From an uncultured Anaerococcus sp. (lineage in GTDB: Bacteria; Bacillota; Clostridia; Tissierellales; Peptoniphilaceae): a stretch of DNA of 31,507 bases. The stretch's first letter is position 1, and each line of letters begins with the position of its first letter. Shown piece after piece: positions 17,595 through 26,278 of this stretch. Location of the stretch: assembly GCA_943913325.1 (NCBI GenBank), contig CALTXP010000007.1, forward strand, positions 1 to 31,507, in the 5' to 3' direction. Made by a program: the position numbers and the translations under genes. Under the pieces are notes generated by a model that searched no databases, was not told the DNA's origin, and worked only from the letters and a program-made list of their open reading frames with translations.

Positions 17595-19352
17595 ATGAAA
17601 AAAAATAAAATCATACCTTTAATTTTATCCCTAGCAATGGGACTTTCTGCTTGTGGATCTTCTAACAGCGGAAAAGATGCAAAAGAGACTGGAGAAGGGG
17701 TAGGCAAAGGATATAAAGGCGATATTACAGCCACAGTTGATTTTGATGGAGATAAAATCAAATCAATAGAAACAGTACATAATGAAACAGAAGGACTTGG
17801 AGATCAAGCTATAGAAAAGCTTACAGATGAGATTGTATCTAATAATTCTGTAAAGGTAGATACTGTATCGGGTGCTACTAATTCATCAGTAGGTTTTTTA
17901 GAAGCAGTAACAGCAGCAATAGCTGATTCAGGAAGAGATGTAAAAAGCTTCCAAAATGAAGTAGATGAAAAGAATAAAAAAGAAAAAGAAGACTCAACAA
18001 AAGATGTTGATGTTGTAGTAGTAGGTGGTGGTGGAGCTGGATTTGCCGCTGCAGTTACAGCAAAAGAAGATGGAGCAGATGTAGTATTACTAGAAAAAAT
18101 GCCACAAGTTGGTGGAAATACCTTAATTTCTGGTGGAGAAATGGCAGCACCAGATAATGAATTACAAAAAGAAGAAGGCATAGAAGATAGCAAAGAACAA
18201 TTTGCTAAAGATGTCAAAGAAGCTGGTGGAAATCCAGAGCTAATAGATGTATTGGCTGATCATGCTACAGAAGATGCCTATTGGTTAAGAGATGATATAG
18301 GAGTTCACTGGTTAGATAGTTTAATGTTCTTTGGTGGACACTCAGTAAAAAGATCATTAATCCCAGAAGCACACTCAGGTAATGAATTAATCAAAAATTA
18401 TACTAAAAAGTGTGATGAACTTGGTATAGACGTGATCACAGAAGCTGATGTAAAAGAAATCCTTACTAAAGATGATAAAGTATCCGGTATAAAAGCAGAA
18501 ACTCCTGATGGAGAATTAACAGTTAATGCAAAATCAGTTGTACTTGCAACAGGTGGCTTTGGTGCAAATGATGATATGACTTACGAGTATGATCATGAAA
18601 TAGATGAACATGTTAAATCAACAAACGCTCCTGGAGCAACAGGTGATGGTATAAAGATGGCTGAAAAACTTGATGCAGACACTGTAGATATGGATCAAAT
18701 CCAACTTTATCCTATCTGTGATGTGGATACAGGAAGAATTCTTTATACTGGAGATACAAGACTTGTAGGTGGAGCCCTTCTAGTAAACAAAGAAGGTGAT
18801 AGATTCGTAGAAGAACTTGCAACACGTCGTGAAATTTCTTTGGCAATTAAAGGTCAAACAGACCATGTTGGATATTTAATATGGGATGAAAAATCAAATA
18901 AAGAAACAGGAACTATGGAATCTAATCCAGAAGAAGCTAAAGAAGAATTTGACAAAGGAAATCTCTACAAAGCAGATACTATAGAGGAACTTGCAGAACA
19001 TTTTGATATAGACAAAGATGAGCTATTAAAAACTGTAGAAACATTTAACGAAAATTCTAAAAAAGAAGAAGATCCAGACTTTAACTTAAGAATGCTAGGA
19101 TGGACAATAGATGAAGGTCCATACTATATGCTAAAAGCAGCTCCAGCAGTTCACCATACAATGGGCGGACTTAAAATCAATAAGGATGCTAAAGTATTAG
19201 ATAAAGATGGAAATTGGATAGAAGGTTTATATGCAGCTGGAGAAGTAACTGGTGGAATTCATGGTTCAAATAGATTAGGTTCCGCAGCTATAGCAGATAT
19301 AACAGTATTTGGTAGAATAGCTGGAGAAAATGCAGCTAATAATGCAAAATAA
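17595..19352 (+). CDS. FMN/FAD lipoprotein reductase with urocanate-reductase-type active site
   Basis: A 585-residue exported flavoprotein. It starts with a lipoprotein signal (lipobox LSAC, Cys20), then an FMN-binding domain (about 38-115) with the ApbE flavinylation motif DTVSGATNSS (Thr95), then a FAD domain from about residue 138 (VVVVGGGGAGFAAAVTA). The FAD domain belongs to the fumarate reductase/flavocytochrome c family. Aligned to Shewanella Fcc3, the substrate His is Tyr372 and the Glu is Asp387, 15 residues apart, with catalytic Arg411. From memory this is the pattern of urocanate reductase UrdA (Tyr373/Asp388/Arg411), so urocanate to imidazole propionate is the favoured reaction; another acrylate-type substrate is possible. 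It appears to be a one-gene unit, with no hut or apbE gene nearby. Confidence 0.8.
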   Translation: MKKNKIIPLILSLAMGLSACGSSNSGKDAKETGEGVGKGYKGDITATVDFDGDKIKSIETVHNETEGLGDQAIEKLTDEIVSNNSVKVDTVSGATNSSVGFLEAVTAAIADSGRDVKSFQNEVDEKNKKEKEDSTKDVDVVVVGGGGAGFAAAVTAKEDGADVVLLEKMPQVGGNTLISGGEMAAPDNELQKEEGIEDSKEQFAKDVKEAGGNPELIDVLADHATEDAYWLRDDIGVHWLDSLMFFGGHSVKRSLIPEAHSGNELIKNYTKKCDELGIDVITEADVKEILTKDDKVSGIKAETPDGELTVNAKSVVLATGGFGANDDMTYEYDHEIDEHVKSTNAPGATGDGIKMAEKLDADTVDMDQIQLYPICDVDTGRILYTGDTRLVGGALLVNKEGDRFVEELATRREISLAIKGQTDHVGYLIWDEKSNKETGTMESNPEEAKEEFDKGNLYKADTIEELAEHFDIDKDELLKTVETFNENSKKEEDPDFNLRMLGWTIDEGPYYMLKAAPAVHHTMGGLKINKDAKVLDKDGNWIEGLYAAGEVTGGIHGSNRLGSAAIADITVFGRIAGENAANNAK

Positions 19353-19363
19353 AATCAAATAGT

Positions 19364-19408
19364 AAAAAAAGCAGCTTAAGAGTTTATCGACTTAAACTGC
19401 TTTTTTAT
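19364..19408. terminator. Bidirectional terminator between the flavoprotein gene and xpt
   Basis: A 15-position stem (19366-19380 with 19391-19405, one mismatch) has a 10-nt loop. It is flanked by an A run on the left and a T run on the right, so it can work in both directions. The AT-rich stretch from here to 19533 shows no gene. Confidence 0.85.
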
Positions 19409-19533
19409 ATTATAATCTTTTATTAAAGAATATAGTTAATTAATAATACTAATCTAATTAGGATATGACCTTATTCACTAGCTTATTATTCTATATTGTA
19501 TCTAAATACATAAATTATTTTATATAGTGATAT

Positions 19534-20109
19534 TTAGTTTTCTTCAAAAACAATATTACCCTCTTGAAGTTTAGCAATTCTCGCTAAGGAATAAACTTCT
19601 ACACCCATATCTTCTATTATGGAGCGACCATTTGAGAAAGATTTTTCTATAACTATTCCACAAGCTACTGGATTAGCTCCTGCTTGTCTTATTATAGCTA
19701 TCATTCCCTTTGCGGCTTGACCATTTGCTAGAAAGTCATCTATCATTAGGACATTTTCTCCTTCTTTGATAAATTCCTTATTAACTATTAGTTCATTCAT
19801 AACTTGCTTAGTAAATGAGAATACTGATGAATGGTATACATCTTCACTTGTTGTAAGAGATTGTTTCTTACGGCCAAACACACATTTAACGCCAAGACAT
19901 TTAGCCGTAGCCAAGGCTGGGGCAATACCAGATGATTCTACTGTAAATACCTTATCTATATTTTGATCTTTAAAATGTTTAGCAAATTCCTCGCCCATCT
20001 TAGAAATTAACTCTACATCTATTTGCTGGTTTAAAAATGAGTCTACTTTTAATATATCTTCGCCAAGGACTATACCTTCATCAAGGATTTTTTGTTCTAA
20101 TTCTTTCAT
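19534..20109 (-). CDS. xpt: Xanthine phosphoribosyltransferase
   Basis: A 191-residue enzyme that turns xanthine and PRPP into XMP for purine salvage. The PRPP-binding motif is VLMIDDFLANGQA, and TVESSGIAPALATAK and FGRKKQSLTT match the xpt branch of the PRT family. AAGGAG precedes the ATG. A near-consensus promoter lies 42 nt upstream. In many Firmicutes xpt is paired with pbuX behind a purine riboswitch; here it is single and the predicted leader of about 35 nt is too short for one. Confidence 0.94.
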   Translation of the reverse strand: MKELEQKILDEGIVLGEDILKVDSFLNQQIDVELISKMGEEFAKHFKDQNIDKVFTVESSGIAPALATAKCLGVKCVFGRKKQSLTTSEDVYHSSVFSFTKQVMNELIVNKEFIKEGENVLMIDDFLANGQAAKGMIAIIRQAGANPVACGIVIEKSFSNGRSIIEDMGVEVYSLARIAKLQEGNIVFEEN

Positions 20110-20150
20110 TATAAATAACTCCTTATGTAAATTCTATAATTATTATACTT

Positions 20151-20179
20151 ATTATAAGGATATTATCATAAATAGTCAA
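20151..20179 (-). promoter_or_regulatory. Sigma-A type promoter of xpt
   Basis: On the minus strand TTGACT (20179-20174) and TATAAT (20156-20151) are separated by exactly 17 nt. This is the best promoter match in the window. Confidence 0.8.
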
Positions 20180-20191
20180 AATCAATATAAA
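20163..20191 (+). promoter_or_regulatory. Possible promoter of the M18 aminopeptidase gene
   Basis: TTATCA (20163-20168) and TATAAA (20186-20191) are separated by 17 nt. They interleave with the minus-strand xpt promoter. The match is moderate. Confidence 0.4.
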
Positions 20192-20222
20192 AATTTTCTT
20201 ATAAGTTGGGTAAATATAAAAT

Positions 20223-21503
20223 ATGAATAGTTTAGAATTTAGTAAAGATTTAATAAAATTTATTGATGATAGTCCTCTTAATTATTTTGCAGTAAAAAAT
20301 GCAAGTGATATTTTGGAGGAAAATGGATTTAAGAAGCTTTTAGAAAATGAAAGATGGGAGCTAGAAGATAATGGCAAGTACTATGTAACTCGCAATGATT
20401 CAGCTCTTGTTGCTTTTACTATAGCTGATGACTTAACTAAAGGATTTGATATTATAGGTAGTCATACAGATAGTCCAACTTTTAAGATCAAATCAAATCC
20501 TGAAATTAGTGATAAAGGATATCTAAAATTTAATATAGAGCCATATGGAGGGATGATTTATTATTCATGGTTTGACAGAAGCTTATCACTAGCAGGAAAA
20601 GTTTCTTATAAAAATAGAGATAAGATAGAAAGTAAGCTAGTAAAGATAGATAAAGACTTACTAACTATACCAAGTGCCGCTATTCATATGAATAGGGAAG
20701 TAAATAAAGGATTTGAGTTTAATCCACAAAACCATCTATATCCTATTGTAAAAACCATTGAGGATGATTTTGAAGGAGGATATATACAAGATCTATTAGC
20801 TAAAGAGCTAAATATAGAAAGCTCTACTATATTAGATTACGATCTAGGACTTTATGATAGACAAAAAGGAACTATTATAAATAATATGTATCAAATCGGT
20901 AGAATAGATAATCTAGGTTCAGTTCATGCATCTTTAAGAGCTATTTGCGATAGTGAAAATACAAAAAATAATGTATTAATCTTAAATGATAATGAGGAAA
21001 TAGGTTCTAGAACAAGTGCTGGTGCCTTTTCACCATTTTTAAAAGATACACTTAAAAGACTAGCAGATAATAGGGGATTAGATAATGAAGATTTTTATAT
21101 AGCTTTAGCTAATAGCTATCTTATTTCAGCAGATCAAGCCCATGCCATTCACCCAAACTTTAAAGAGTACCACGATCCAACTAATCCTATAAGTATGAAT
21201 GGTGGACTAGTAATAAAAACTGCTGCTAATGGAGCTTATTCATCAAGTATCAATTCCAACATAAGACTAATAGATTTAGCAAATTCTATTGATTGCAAGA
21301 TTCAAAAGTTTCACAATAGAAATGATAAACAAGGCGGGTCTACTATAGGGCCTATAGCTTCTACAGGCCTTGGAATTACATCTATTGATGTAGGAGAACC
21401 AATCCTTGCTATGCACTCTATAAGAGAGCTAGGAGGCATAGAAGATCACTTAGAGGCTTATAAGATTTATAAGGCTTTTTATGAAAAAGAATTTAGGAGA
21501 TAA
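20223..21503 (+). CDS. M18 family aspartyl-type aminopeptidase
   Basis: A 426-residue cytosolic zinc exopeptidase of the M18 family. The metal-site motifs are IIGSHTDSP (His81, Asp83), the bridging Asp in QIGRIDNLG, LNDNEEIGSR, and the late His in GEPILAMHSIRELGG. The HPNFKEYHDP segment is also typical. The family removes N-terminal acidic or other residues from peptides. No good ribosome binding site is visible before the ATG. A thiamine-binding-family gene follows 2 nt after. Peptide use fits with the downstream peptide transporter, though a terminator separates them. Confidence 0.93.
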   Translation: MNSLEFSKDLIKFIDDSPLNYFAVKNASDILEENGFKKLLENERWELEDNGKYYVTRNDSALVAFTIADDLTKGFDIIGSHTDSPTFKIKSNPEISDKGYLKFNIEPYGGMIYYSWFDRSLSLAGKVSYKNRDKIESKLVKIDKDLLTIPSAAIHMNREVNKGFEFNPQNHLYPIVKTIEDDFEGGYIQDLLAKELNIESSTILDYDLGLYDRQKGTIINNMYQIGRIDNLGSVHASLRAICDSENTKNNVLILNDNEEIGSRTSAGAFSPFLKDTLKRLADNRGLDNEDFYIALANSYLISADQAHAIHPNFKEYHDPTNPISMNGGLVIKTAANGAYSSSINSNIRLIDLANSIDCKIQKFHNRNDKQGGSTIGPIASTGLGITSIDVGEPILAMHSIRELGGIEDHLEAYKIYKAFYEKEFRR

Positions 21504-21505
21504 TT

Positions 21506-21802
21506 ATGGCTATTATGGAAATTTGCCTTATACCAATAGGCACAAAAGAAACATCAGTTAGTAAATATGTAGCAAGTGCTAGCAAAGTTTTAGAAGAAGC
21601 TGGTGTAAAGCATGAATTAAACCCAATGGGAACAGTTATAGAAGCAGATCCTGATAAGTGCTTTGAAATTGCTAGAAAAATGCAAGAAGAAGTTTTTGAT
21701 AGAGGATCTGATAGAGTTTATACAGTGATAAAGATGGACGATAGACGTGATAAAGAAAGTCACATGGAGCAAAAAATAAAATCTGTAAAAGATAAATTAT
21801 AA
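21506..21802 (+). CDS. MTH1187/YqgV family thiamine-binding protein
   Basis: A 98-residue protein of the small ferredoxin-like family (MTH1187/YkoF-like). The N-terminal IMEICLIPIGTKETSVSKYV and HELNPMGTVIEA are the typical signatures; the tail SDRVYTVIKMDDRRDK also fits. Some members bind thiamine, but the role in the cell is unsettled. AGGAGA overlaps the end of the aminopeptidase gene, so the two are cotranscribed. An alternative ATG lies at 21515. Confidence 0.85.
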   Translation: MAIMEICLIPIGTKETSVSKYVASASKVLEEAGVKHELNPMGTVIEADPDKCFEIARKMQEEVFDRGSDRVYTVIKMDDRRDKESHMEQKIKSVKDKL

Positions 21803-21806
21803 GAGT

Positions 21807-21966
21807 AAGGGGCTGTTGCAAAACTATGAATAATTATCGTCCCATCATTAGAAAGTTCTATTAGAAAATTTTAGACTGCCGACTAATGCAAGCAAAATTT
21901 TCGTGGAGCTTCTCCTAATGATTTTGGGGTTCGGGTCATTTATTCATTTTGCAACAGCCTCTTTTT
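21807..21966. repeat. Long palindromic intergenic element, possible MITE, also a terminator
   Basis: The outer arms (21807-21823 with 21947-21963) pair over 17 bp. They continue after a 3-nt bulge for 7 bp more (21827-21833 with 21940-21946). Inside, ATCATTAG (21844-21851) pairs with CTAATGAT (21915-21922), and GAAAATTTT (21864-21872) with AAAATTTTC (21894-21902). No ORF lies inside. The tip GGCTGTTGCAAAA resembles inverted repeats of insertion sequences, so a non-autonomous element is likely but not proven. The T run after the right arm would stop transcription. Confidence 0.65.
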
Positions 21967-21975
21967 AGATAAGTT

Positions 21976-22004
21976 TTGTTATATTTTTAACTTTTTATTA
22001 TAAT
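21976..22004 (+). promoter_or_regulatory. Promoter of the peptide transporter operon
   Basis: TTGTTA (21976-21981) and a perfect TATAAT (21999-22004) are separated by 17 nt, just after the palindromic element and about 28 nt before the first gene of the operon. Confidence 0.7.
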
Positions 22005-22031
22005 GATGATGATATAAAGTAAGGAGGAAGT

Positions 22032-23555
22032 ATGAGAAAGAGAAATATATTCGCAATTCTTGCCTTGACAGCTTCACTATTAACCTCATGTTCAAATGCA
22101 GATAAGAATGCGGATAAGAAAGAAAGTGTGGATACTAATAATAAACCATTGAAAGTAGCTATGTTTACAGAGATAGATTCTCTAGACCCCTTTAATGCTA
22201 CTGCAGCTGACACAAAGACTGTCATGGATCAGGTCTTTGATGGATTATTCGATGTGGATGAGGATGGTAATCTTGTACCTGATCTTTGTGAATCTTATGA
22301 GATTAGCGATGATGGTCTTACTTATGATTTTAAATTAAAAGATAATGTTAAATTCCACAATGGTAAGGACTTTAGTGCTGATGATGTTTACTATACATAT
22401 GATCTTTTAGCGGGACTTACAAGTGGTGAGCCCAAAAGTAGCAATTTTACTCAAATTGAATCTATGGATGTTGTTTCTAAAAATGAAATAAAGGTAAAAT
22501 TAAAAGAAAAATCTAACTCATTTATTTTCTTAAATACCCAACCAATAGTTCAAAAAGACTATGAGGATAATCAAAGTAAGCCTATTGGAACAGGACCATT
22601 CGAGTTTGTATCCTATACACCAGGTGAAGGAATGAAACTTAAAAGATTTGATGACTACCATAATAAAGATCATCTAGCTAAAGTTGAAAATGTTGAGATT
22701 TTAAGAATAGCTGATAGACAAACTTTAGTTATGGCTATGAATAACGAAGATATTGATCTTGCCTCAGGGCTAACTGCTGATGAATTAGAACAAATAGATA
22801 ATTCTTGTGATATATATTCATCACCACAAAATCTAGTTCAAGTTTTAGGACTTAACAATGCTGTTGCTCCTTTCGATAATGAGAAAGTAAGGGAAGCAGT
22901 CTGCTATGCTATAGATAAAGATGAGATAATTGATACTGCTGCATCTGGTAAGGCAAGTAAGCTATATTCAGCTTTTTCTCCAGCTCTCAAAGATTATTAT
23001 AATGATTTGGGTGAATTATATCCTTATGATGTAGATAAAGCAAAAGATCTTCTTAAACAGGCAGGCTATGAAGATGGATTTGATCTAACTATAACTGTAC
23101 CGAGTGATTATAAATACCATATGGATACTGCAGAGCTTATACAAGCTCAACTTGCTAAAGCAGGTATAAATGTAACTCTTGATCCAATAGAATTTTCAAC
23201 TTGGCTTACAAAAGTTTATAAAGATAAGGATTACCAAGCAAGTGTATGTGGATTTATAGGCTATGTAGATCCTATTAGAGTTGTTGATAGATATGTATCT
23301 AGCAATGAAAAGAATTTTATTAATTATAAGAGCGATGATTTTGATAAAGCTATAGAAGATGCTTTGACAACTGACAATGATGAACAATTGTCTAAAGATA
23401 TTAAAGATGCTCAAGAAATTATGGCAAAAGATGCAGCTAGCGTATTTTTAACAGACCCAGATAATAATCAAGCACTAAATAAAAGACTTACGGGACTTAA
23501 GTCTTACCCAGTACAAAAATTAAATCTAGAAGATATAGAAGAAAAGAATGACTAA
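22032..23555 (+). CDS. Peptide ABC transporter substrate-binding lipoprotein
   Basis: A 507-residue family 5 solute-binding protein (DppA/OppA type). It has a lipoprotein signal with lipobox LTSC (Cys20), then an Asp/Lys-rich linker. Family signatures are MFTEIDSLDPFNAT near the N-terminus and SDDGLTYDFKLKDNVKFHNG at the usual place. PIGTGPFEFVSY and DKAKDLLKQAGYEDGFDLT also match. It should capture di- or oligopeptides outside the membrane; the exact ligand is not readable. AAGGAGGAAG precedes ATG. It overlaps the first permease gene by 8 nt. Confidence 0.93.
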   Translation: MRKRNIFAILALTASLLTSCSNADKNADKKESVDTNNKPLKVAMFTEIDSLDPFNATAADTKTVMDQVFDGLFDVDEDGNLVPDLCESYEISDDGLTYDFKLKDNVKFHNGKDFSADDVYYTYDLLAGLTSGEPKSSNFTQIESMDVVSKNEIKVKLKEKSNSFIFLNTQPIVQKDYEDNQSKPIGTGPFEFVSYTPGEGMKLKRFDDYHNKDHLAKVENVEILRIADRQTLVMAMNNEDIDLASGLTADELEQIDNSCDIYSSPQNLVQVLGLNNAVAPFDNEKVREAVCYAIDKDEIIDTAASGKASKLYSAFSPALKDYYNDLGELYPYDVDKAKDLLKQAGYEDGFDLTITVPSDYKYHMDTAELIQAQLAKAGINVTLDPIEFSTWLTKVYKDKDYQASVCGFIGYVDPIRVVDRYVSSNEKNFINYKSDDFDKAIEDALTTDNDEQLSKDIKDAQEIMAKDAASVFLTDPDNNQALNKRLTGLKSYPVQKLNLEDIEEKND

Positions 23556-24495
23556 AGCTATTGTAAAAAAGATTTTATCTATAATATTGACTTTATTTTT
23601 TGTTTCTATCTTAATATTTCTAGTATTTCAAATAATTCCAGGTAATCCTGCAGAGATAATATTAGGAACTGAGGCAGACCCTGCTCAAGTCAAAGCTCTT
23701 GAAAGGGAGCTTGGACTTGATAAGTCAATGTTTCAAAGATATTTAGATTGGATAGGAGGTATATTTAGGTTAGATATGGGGATGAGTCTTAAGTATAGGA
23801 TGCCTGTAAGAGAACTTTTTTTTAAGAAACTTCCTGTTACCTTATACCTAACTTTCTATTCGCTTATATTATCTATAGTTATAGCAATACCTTTGTCAAT
23901 TCAAATAACTTTGAATTCAGATAAGTGGTATGCATCAATTATAACTGCTATTACTCAGCTTGGGATATCTATTCCATCTTTTTGGTTGGCTTTTTTATTA
24001 ATATACTTATTTGCTATAAAGCTAGGTATATTTAATACCTTATCCTATAATGCTATGGCAGGTGGATTTTTAGATAAGTTAAAAAATTTCTTCTTGCCAT
24101 CTCTTGCTATTGCTATTCCCAATATTTCAACTATAATTAGGTATATGCAAGCGGCAATTTTAGATGAGATAAATAAAGATTATGTAAGAACTGCAAGGAT
24201 GAAAGGTCTTACTCTAAAAGAAATTATGTACAAACATGTTCTAAAAAATGCCCTTATACCAGTAATTACAGTTATAGGTATGAGCCTTACTTCTAGTGTA
24301 GGTGGATCTTTAATTATAGAAAATGTTTTTGCTCTTCCAGGTGTAGGCTCACTAATAGTTGCATCTATTTCATCAAGAGATTTTCCTTTAATTCAATCAG
24401 TAATAATAGCTGTAGCATTTTTGGTAATATTTATAAATTTAATCATAGACATAATTTATAGAATAATTGATCCTAGAATAAGAGGTGAAATATGA
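23548..24495 (+). CDS. Peptide ABC transporter permease, DppB type
   Basis: A 315-residue inner permease subunit with about six membrane segments. The N-terminus has IFLVFQIIPGNPAEIILG, typical of DppB/OppB, followed by LERELGLDKSMFQRYLDWI. The coupling EAA loop is seen at YVRTARMKGLTLKEIMYKHV, which contacts the ATPase. The end IDIIYRIIDPRIR is a family signature. It overlaps both neighbours (8 nt and 4 nt). Confidence 0.94.
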   Translation: MTKAIVKKILSIILTLFFVSILIFLVFQIIPGNPAEIILGTEADPAQVKALERELGLDKSMFQRYLDWIGGIFRLDMGMSLKYRMPVRELFFKKLPVTLYLTFYSLILSIVIAIPLSIQITLNSDKWYASIITAITQLGISIPSFWLAFLLIYLFAIKLGIFNTLSYNAMAGGFLDKLKNFFLPSLAIAIPNISTIIRYMQAAILDEINKDYVRTARMKGLTLKEIMYKHVLKNALIPVITVIGMSLTSSVGGSLIIENVFALPGVGSLIVASISSRDFPLIQSVIIAVAFLVIFINLIIDIIYRIIDPRIRGEI

Positions 24496-25310
24496 TTAAA
24501 AATAATAAAATCTCAATAAATATTGGGAAATTTATAATTGGATTTTATTTTTTGATTTTCATTATATCAATTTTTTGGACACCTTATGATCCAAATGCCA
24601 TAGTTACAAGTCAAAAATTAATGGCTCCTAGTCATAATCATCTATTAGGCACTGATAATATGGGAAGAGATATATTATCAAGGCTTATGGAGGGTAGTAA
24701 ATATGCTATAGCATTATCCTTTGGTACAGTTTCTCTTGCCCTAATTTTAGGATCGATTATAGGAGCTAGCGCAGGTTATTTTGGAGGAAGGGTAGATGAA
24801 GTACTAATGCGCTTTATAGATTCTTTAATGGCCTTTCCTGGGATACTTTTCGCTATGATGCTTGTATCAGTATTTGGATCAGGAATTATAAATACTATCC
24901 TAGCTATTGGTATAATGTCTATTCCATACTTTGCTAGGGTTATCCGAAGCGGATTTCTTCAAGTAAAAGAAGCTCAATTTGTAAAATCAGCTATAGTAAA
25001 AGGAGCAAGTCCTTTTTATATAGCTATTAATCATATTATGCCAAATATAAAAAATCAGCTAATGGTTGCAATTATACTTTCTATTTCTCAGGCAATTCTA
25101 GCTGAATCTGGACTATCGTATTTAGGACTTGGAGTAAGACCTCCTGATCCTTCTTGGGGTAGGATGTTAAAGGAAAGTCAAATATATTTTAATCAAGCAC
25201 CATATTATTTTGTTGCGACTGGAATTTGCTTAAGCCTATTAGTTTTAGGTTTTACGCTTTATGGTGAGAAGTTTAGGAATGAAAGACTCAAGGAGAAAGC
25301 TAGAAAATGA
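24492..25310 (+). CDS. Peptide ABC transporter permease, DppC type
   Basis: A 272-residue permease, the partner of the preceding gene. HLLGTDNMGRDILSRLMEGS and the later SGLSYLGLGVRPPDPSWGRM are diagnostic of DppC/OppC. The EAA loop is QFVKSAIVKGASPFYIAINH. GAGGTG precedes ATG. Start and stop overlap the adjacent genes by 4 nt each (ATGA), showing a compact operon. Confidence 0.94.
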   Translation: MIKNNKISINIGKFIIGFYFLIFIISIFWTPYDPNAIVTSQKLMAPSHNHLLGTDNMGRDILSRLMEGSKYAIALSFGTVSLALILGSIIGASAGYFGGRVDEVLMRFIDSLMAFPGILFAMMLVSVFGSGIINTILAIGIMSIPYFARVIRSGFLQVKEAQFVKSAIVKGASPFYIAINHIMPNIKNQLMVAIILSISQAILAESGLSYLGLGVRPPDPSWGRMLKESQIYFNQAPYYFVATGICLSLLVLGFTLYGEKFRNERLKEKARK

Positions 25311-26278
25311 AATTATTAGAAGTAAATGATTTAACAGTTGCTTTTCCTACAGAAAATGGTGATAAAAATGCAGTAAACCATATATCTTTTGACCTAGAAG
25401 AGAATGACTTTGTAGGCCTAGTTGGAGAAAGTGGTTGTGGTAAAACTGTTGCAACTCAAACAATATTAGGTATCCAGTCCAAAGAAGCTATTGTAAAATC
25501 TGGTTCCTGTAAACTAGAAGGAATTGAAGTTTTAGGATTTAGTGATAAAGAATGGGAGAAATATAGATCAAGAAGTATTGCTACAGTTTTTCAAGAACCA
25601 GGATCAGCCTTAAATCCTTTAATTAAGGTAGGTAAACAAATAGAAGAAGTACTTATAATCCACTATGATTTTGATAAGATAAAAAGAAAAAATCTAGTAT
25701 TAGAAACTATGAAAGCTTGTGGATTAAATGATGTAGAAAATCTTTATAATAAATATCCTCATGAGCTTTCAGGAGGTATGCAACAAAGGATAGTAATAGC
25801 TATGAGTCTTATAGCAAATCCAAATGTTCTAATTGCTGATGAACCTACAACAGCTCTAGATGCGAAAGTTAAGGCGCAAATCATAGATTTATTTAAGGAA
25901 ATATCAAGGATTTATAAGGGGGCTATTGTATTTATAAGTCATGATCTAAATCTTATAGAAAGAATATCTAAGACAATAATGATAATGTATGCTGGAAGAT
26001 TAGTAGAAAAAGGACAAACATCACAGCTTATAGCAAATCCATTACATCCTTATACTAAGGCACTTTTAAAAGCTGTGCCAAGCTTTAAGAAAAGAGGGCA
26101 AAGGCTATATAATATAAAAGGGCATGTACCAGACCTTAAAAATAGGTCTAATAATGCTTGCCCTTTTGCTGATAGGTGTGATTATACTATGGATATATGT
26201 CTAAAAAAATACCCTAAAAGCTATAGTAAGGGTAAACATTTGGTTGACTGTCACTTATATGGAGAAAATCATGGATGA
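25307..26278 (+). CDS. Peptide ABC transporter ATP-binding protein, DppD type
   Basis: A 323-residue ATPase. Walker A is GESGCGKT, the signature is LSGGMQQR, and Walker B is VLIADEPTTALD. The C-terminal oligopeptide domain (from about residue 235) is present with PLHPYTKALLKAVPS and the Cys-rich pattern ACPFADRCDYTMDIC followed by a later DCH. In the family such cysteines can hold an iron-sulfur cluster. AAGGAG precedes ATG. It works with the following ATPase as a heterodimer. Confidence 0.94.
   Translation: MKLLEVNDLTVAFPTENGDKNAVNHISFDLEENDFVGLVGESGCGKTVATQTILGIQSKEAIVKSGSCKLEGIEVLGFSDKEWEKYRSRSIATVFQEPGSALNPLIKVGKQIEEVLIIHYDFDKIKRKNLVLETMKACGLNDVENLYNKYPHELSGGMQQRIVIAMSLIANPNVLIADEPTTALDAKVKAQIIDLFKEISRIYKGAIVFISHDLNLIERISKTIMIMYAGRLVEKGQTSQLIANPLHPYTKALLKAVPSFKKRGQRLYNIKGHVPDLKNRSNNACPFADRCDYTMDICLKKYPKSYSKGKHLVDCHLYGENHG

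Noticed and set aside
17804..18217. 137-residue minus-strand open frame with a run of prolines opposite the flavoprotein gene
   Set aside because: The Pro run is the complement of the Gly-rich FAD-binding loop. No independent coding evidence.
19407..19533. Small gene or RNA in the AT-rich gap next to xpt
   Set aside because: No open frame with a ribosome binding site and only a trivial 5-bp hairpin is seen.
20110..20222. Purine riboswitch upstream of xpt
   Set aside because: A near-consensus promoter lies 42 nt from the start codon, leaving too little leader for the aptamer, and the conserved loop sequences are absent.
21807..21966. Intact insertion sequence
   Set aside because: The interior of the palindrome is under 160 nt and holds no transposase reading frame; at most it is a non-autonomous element.
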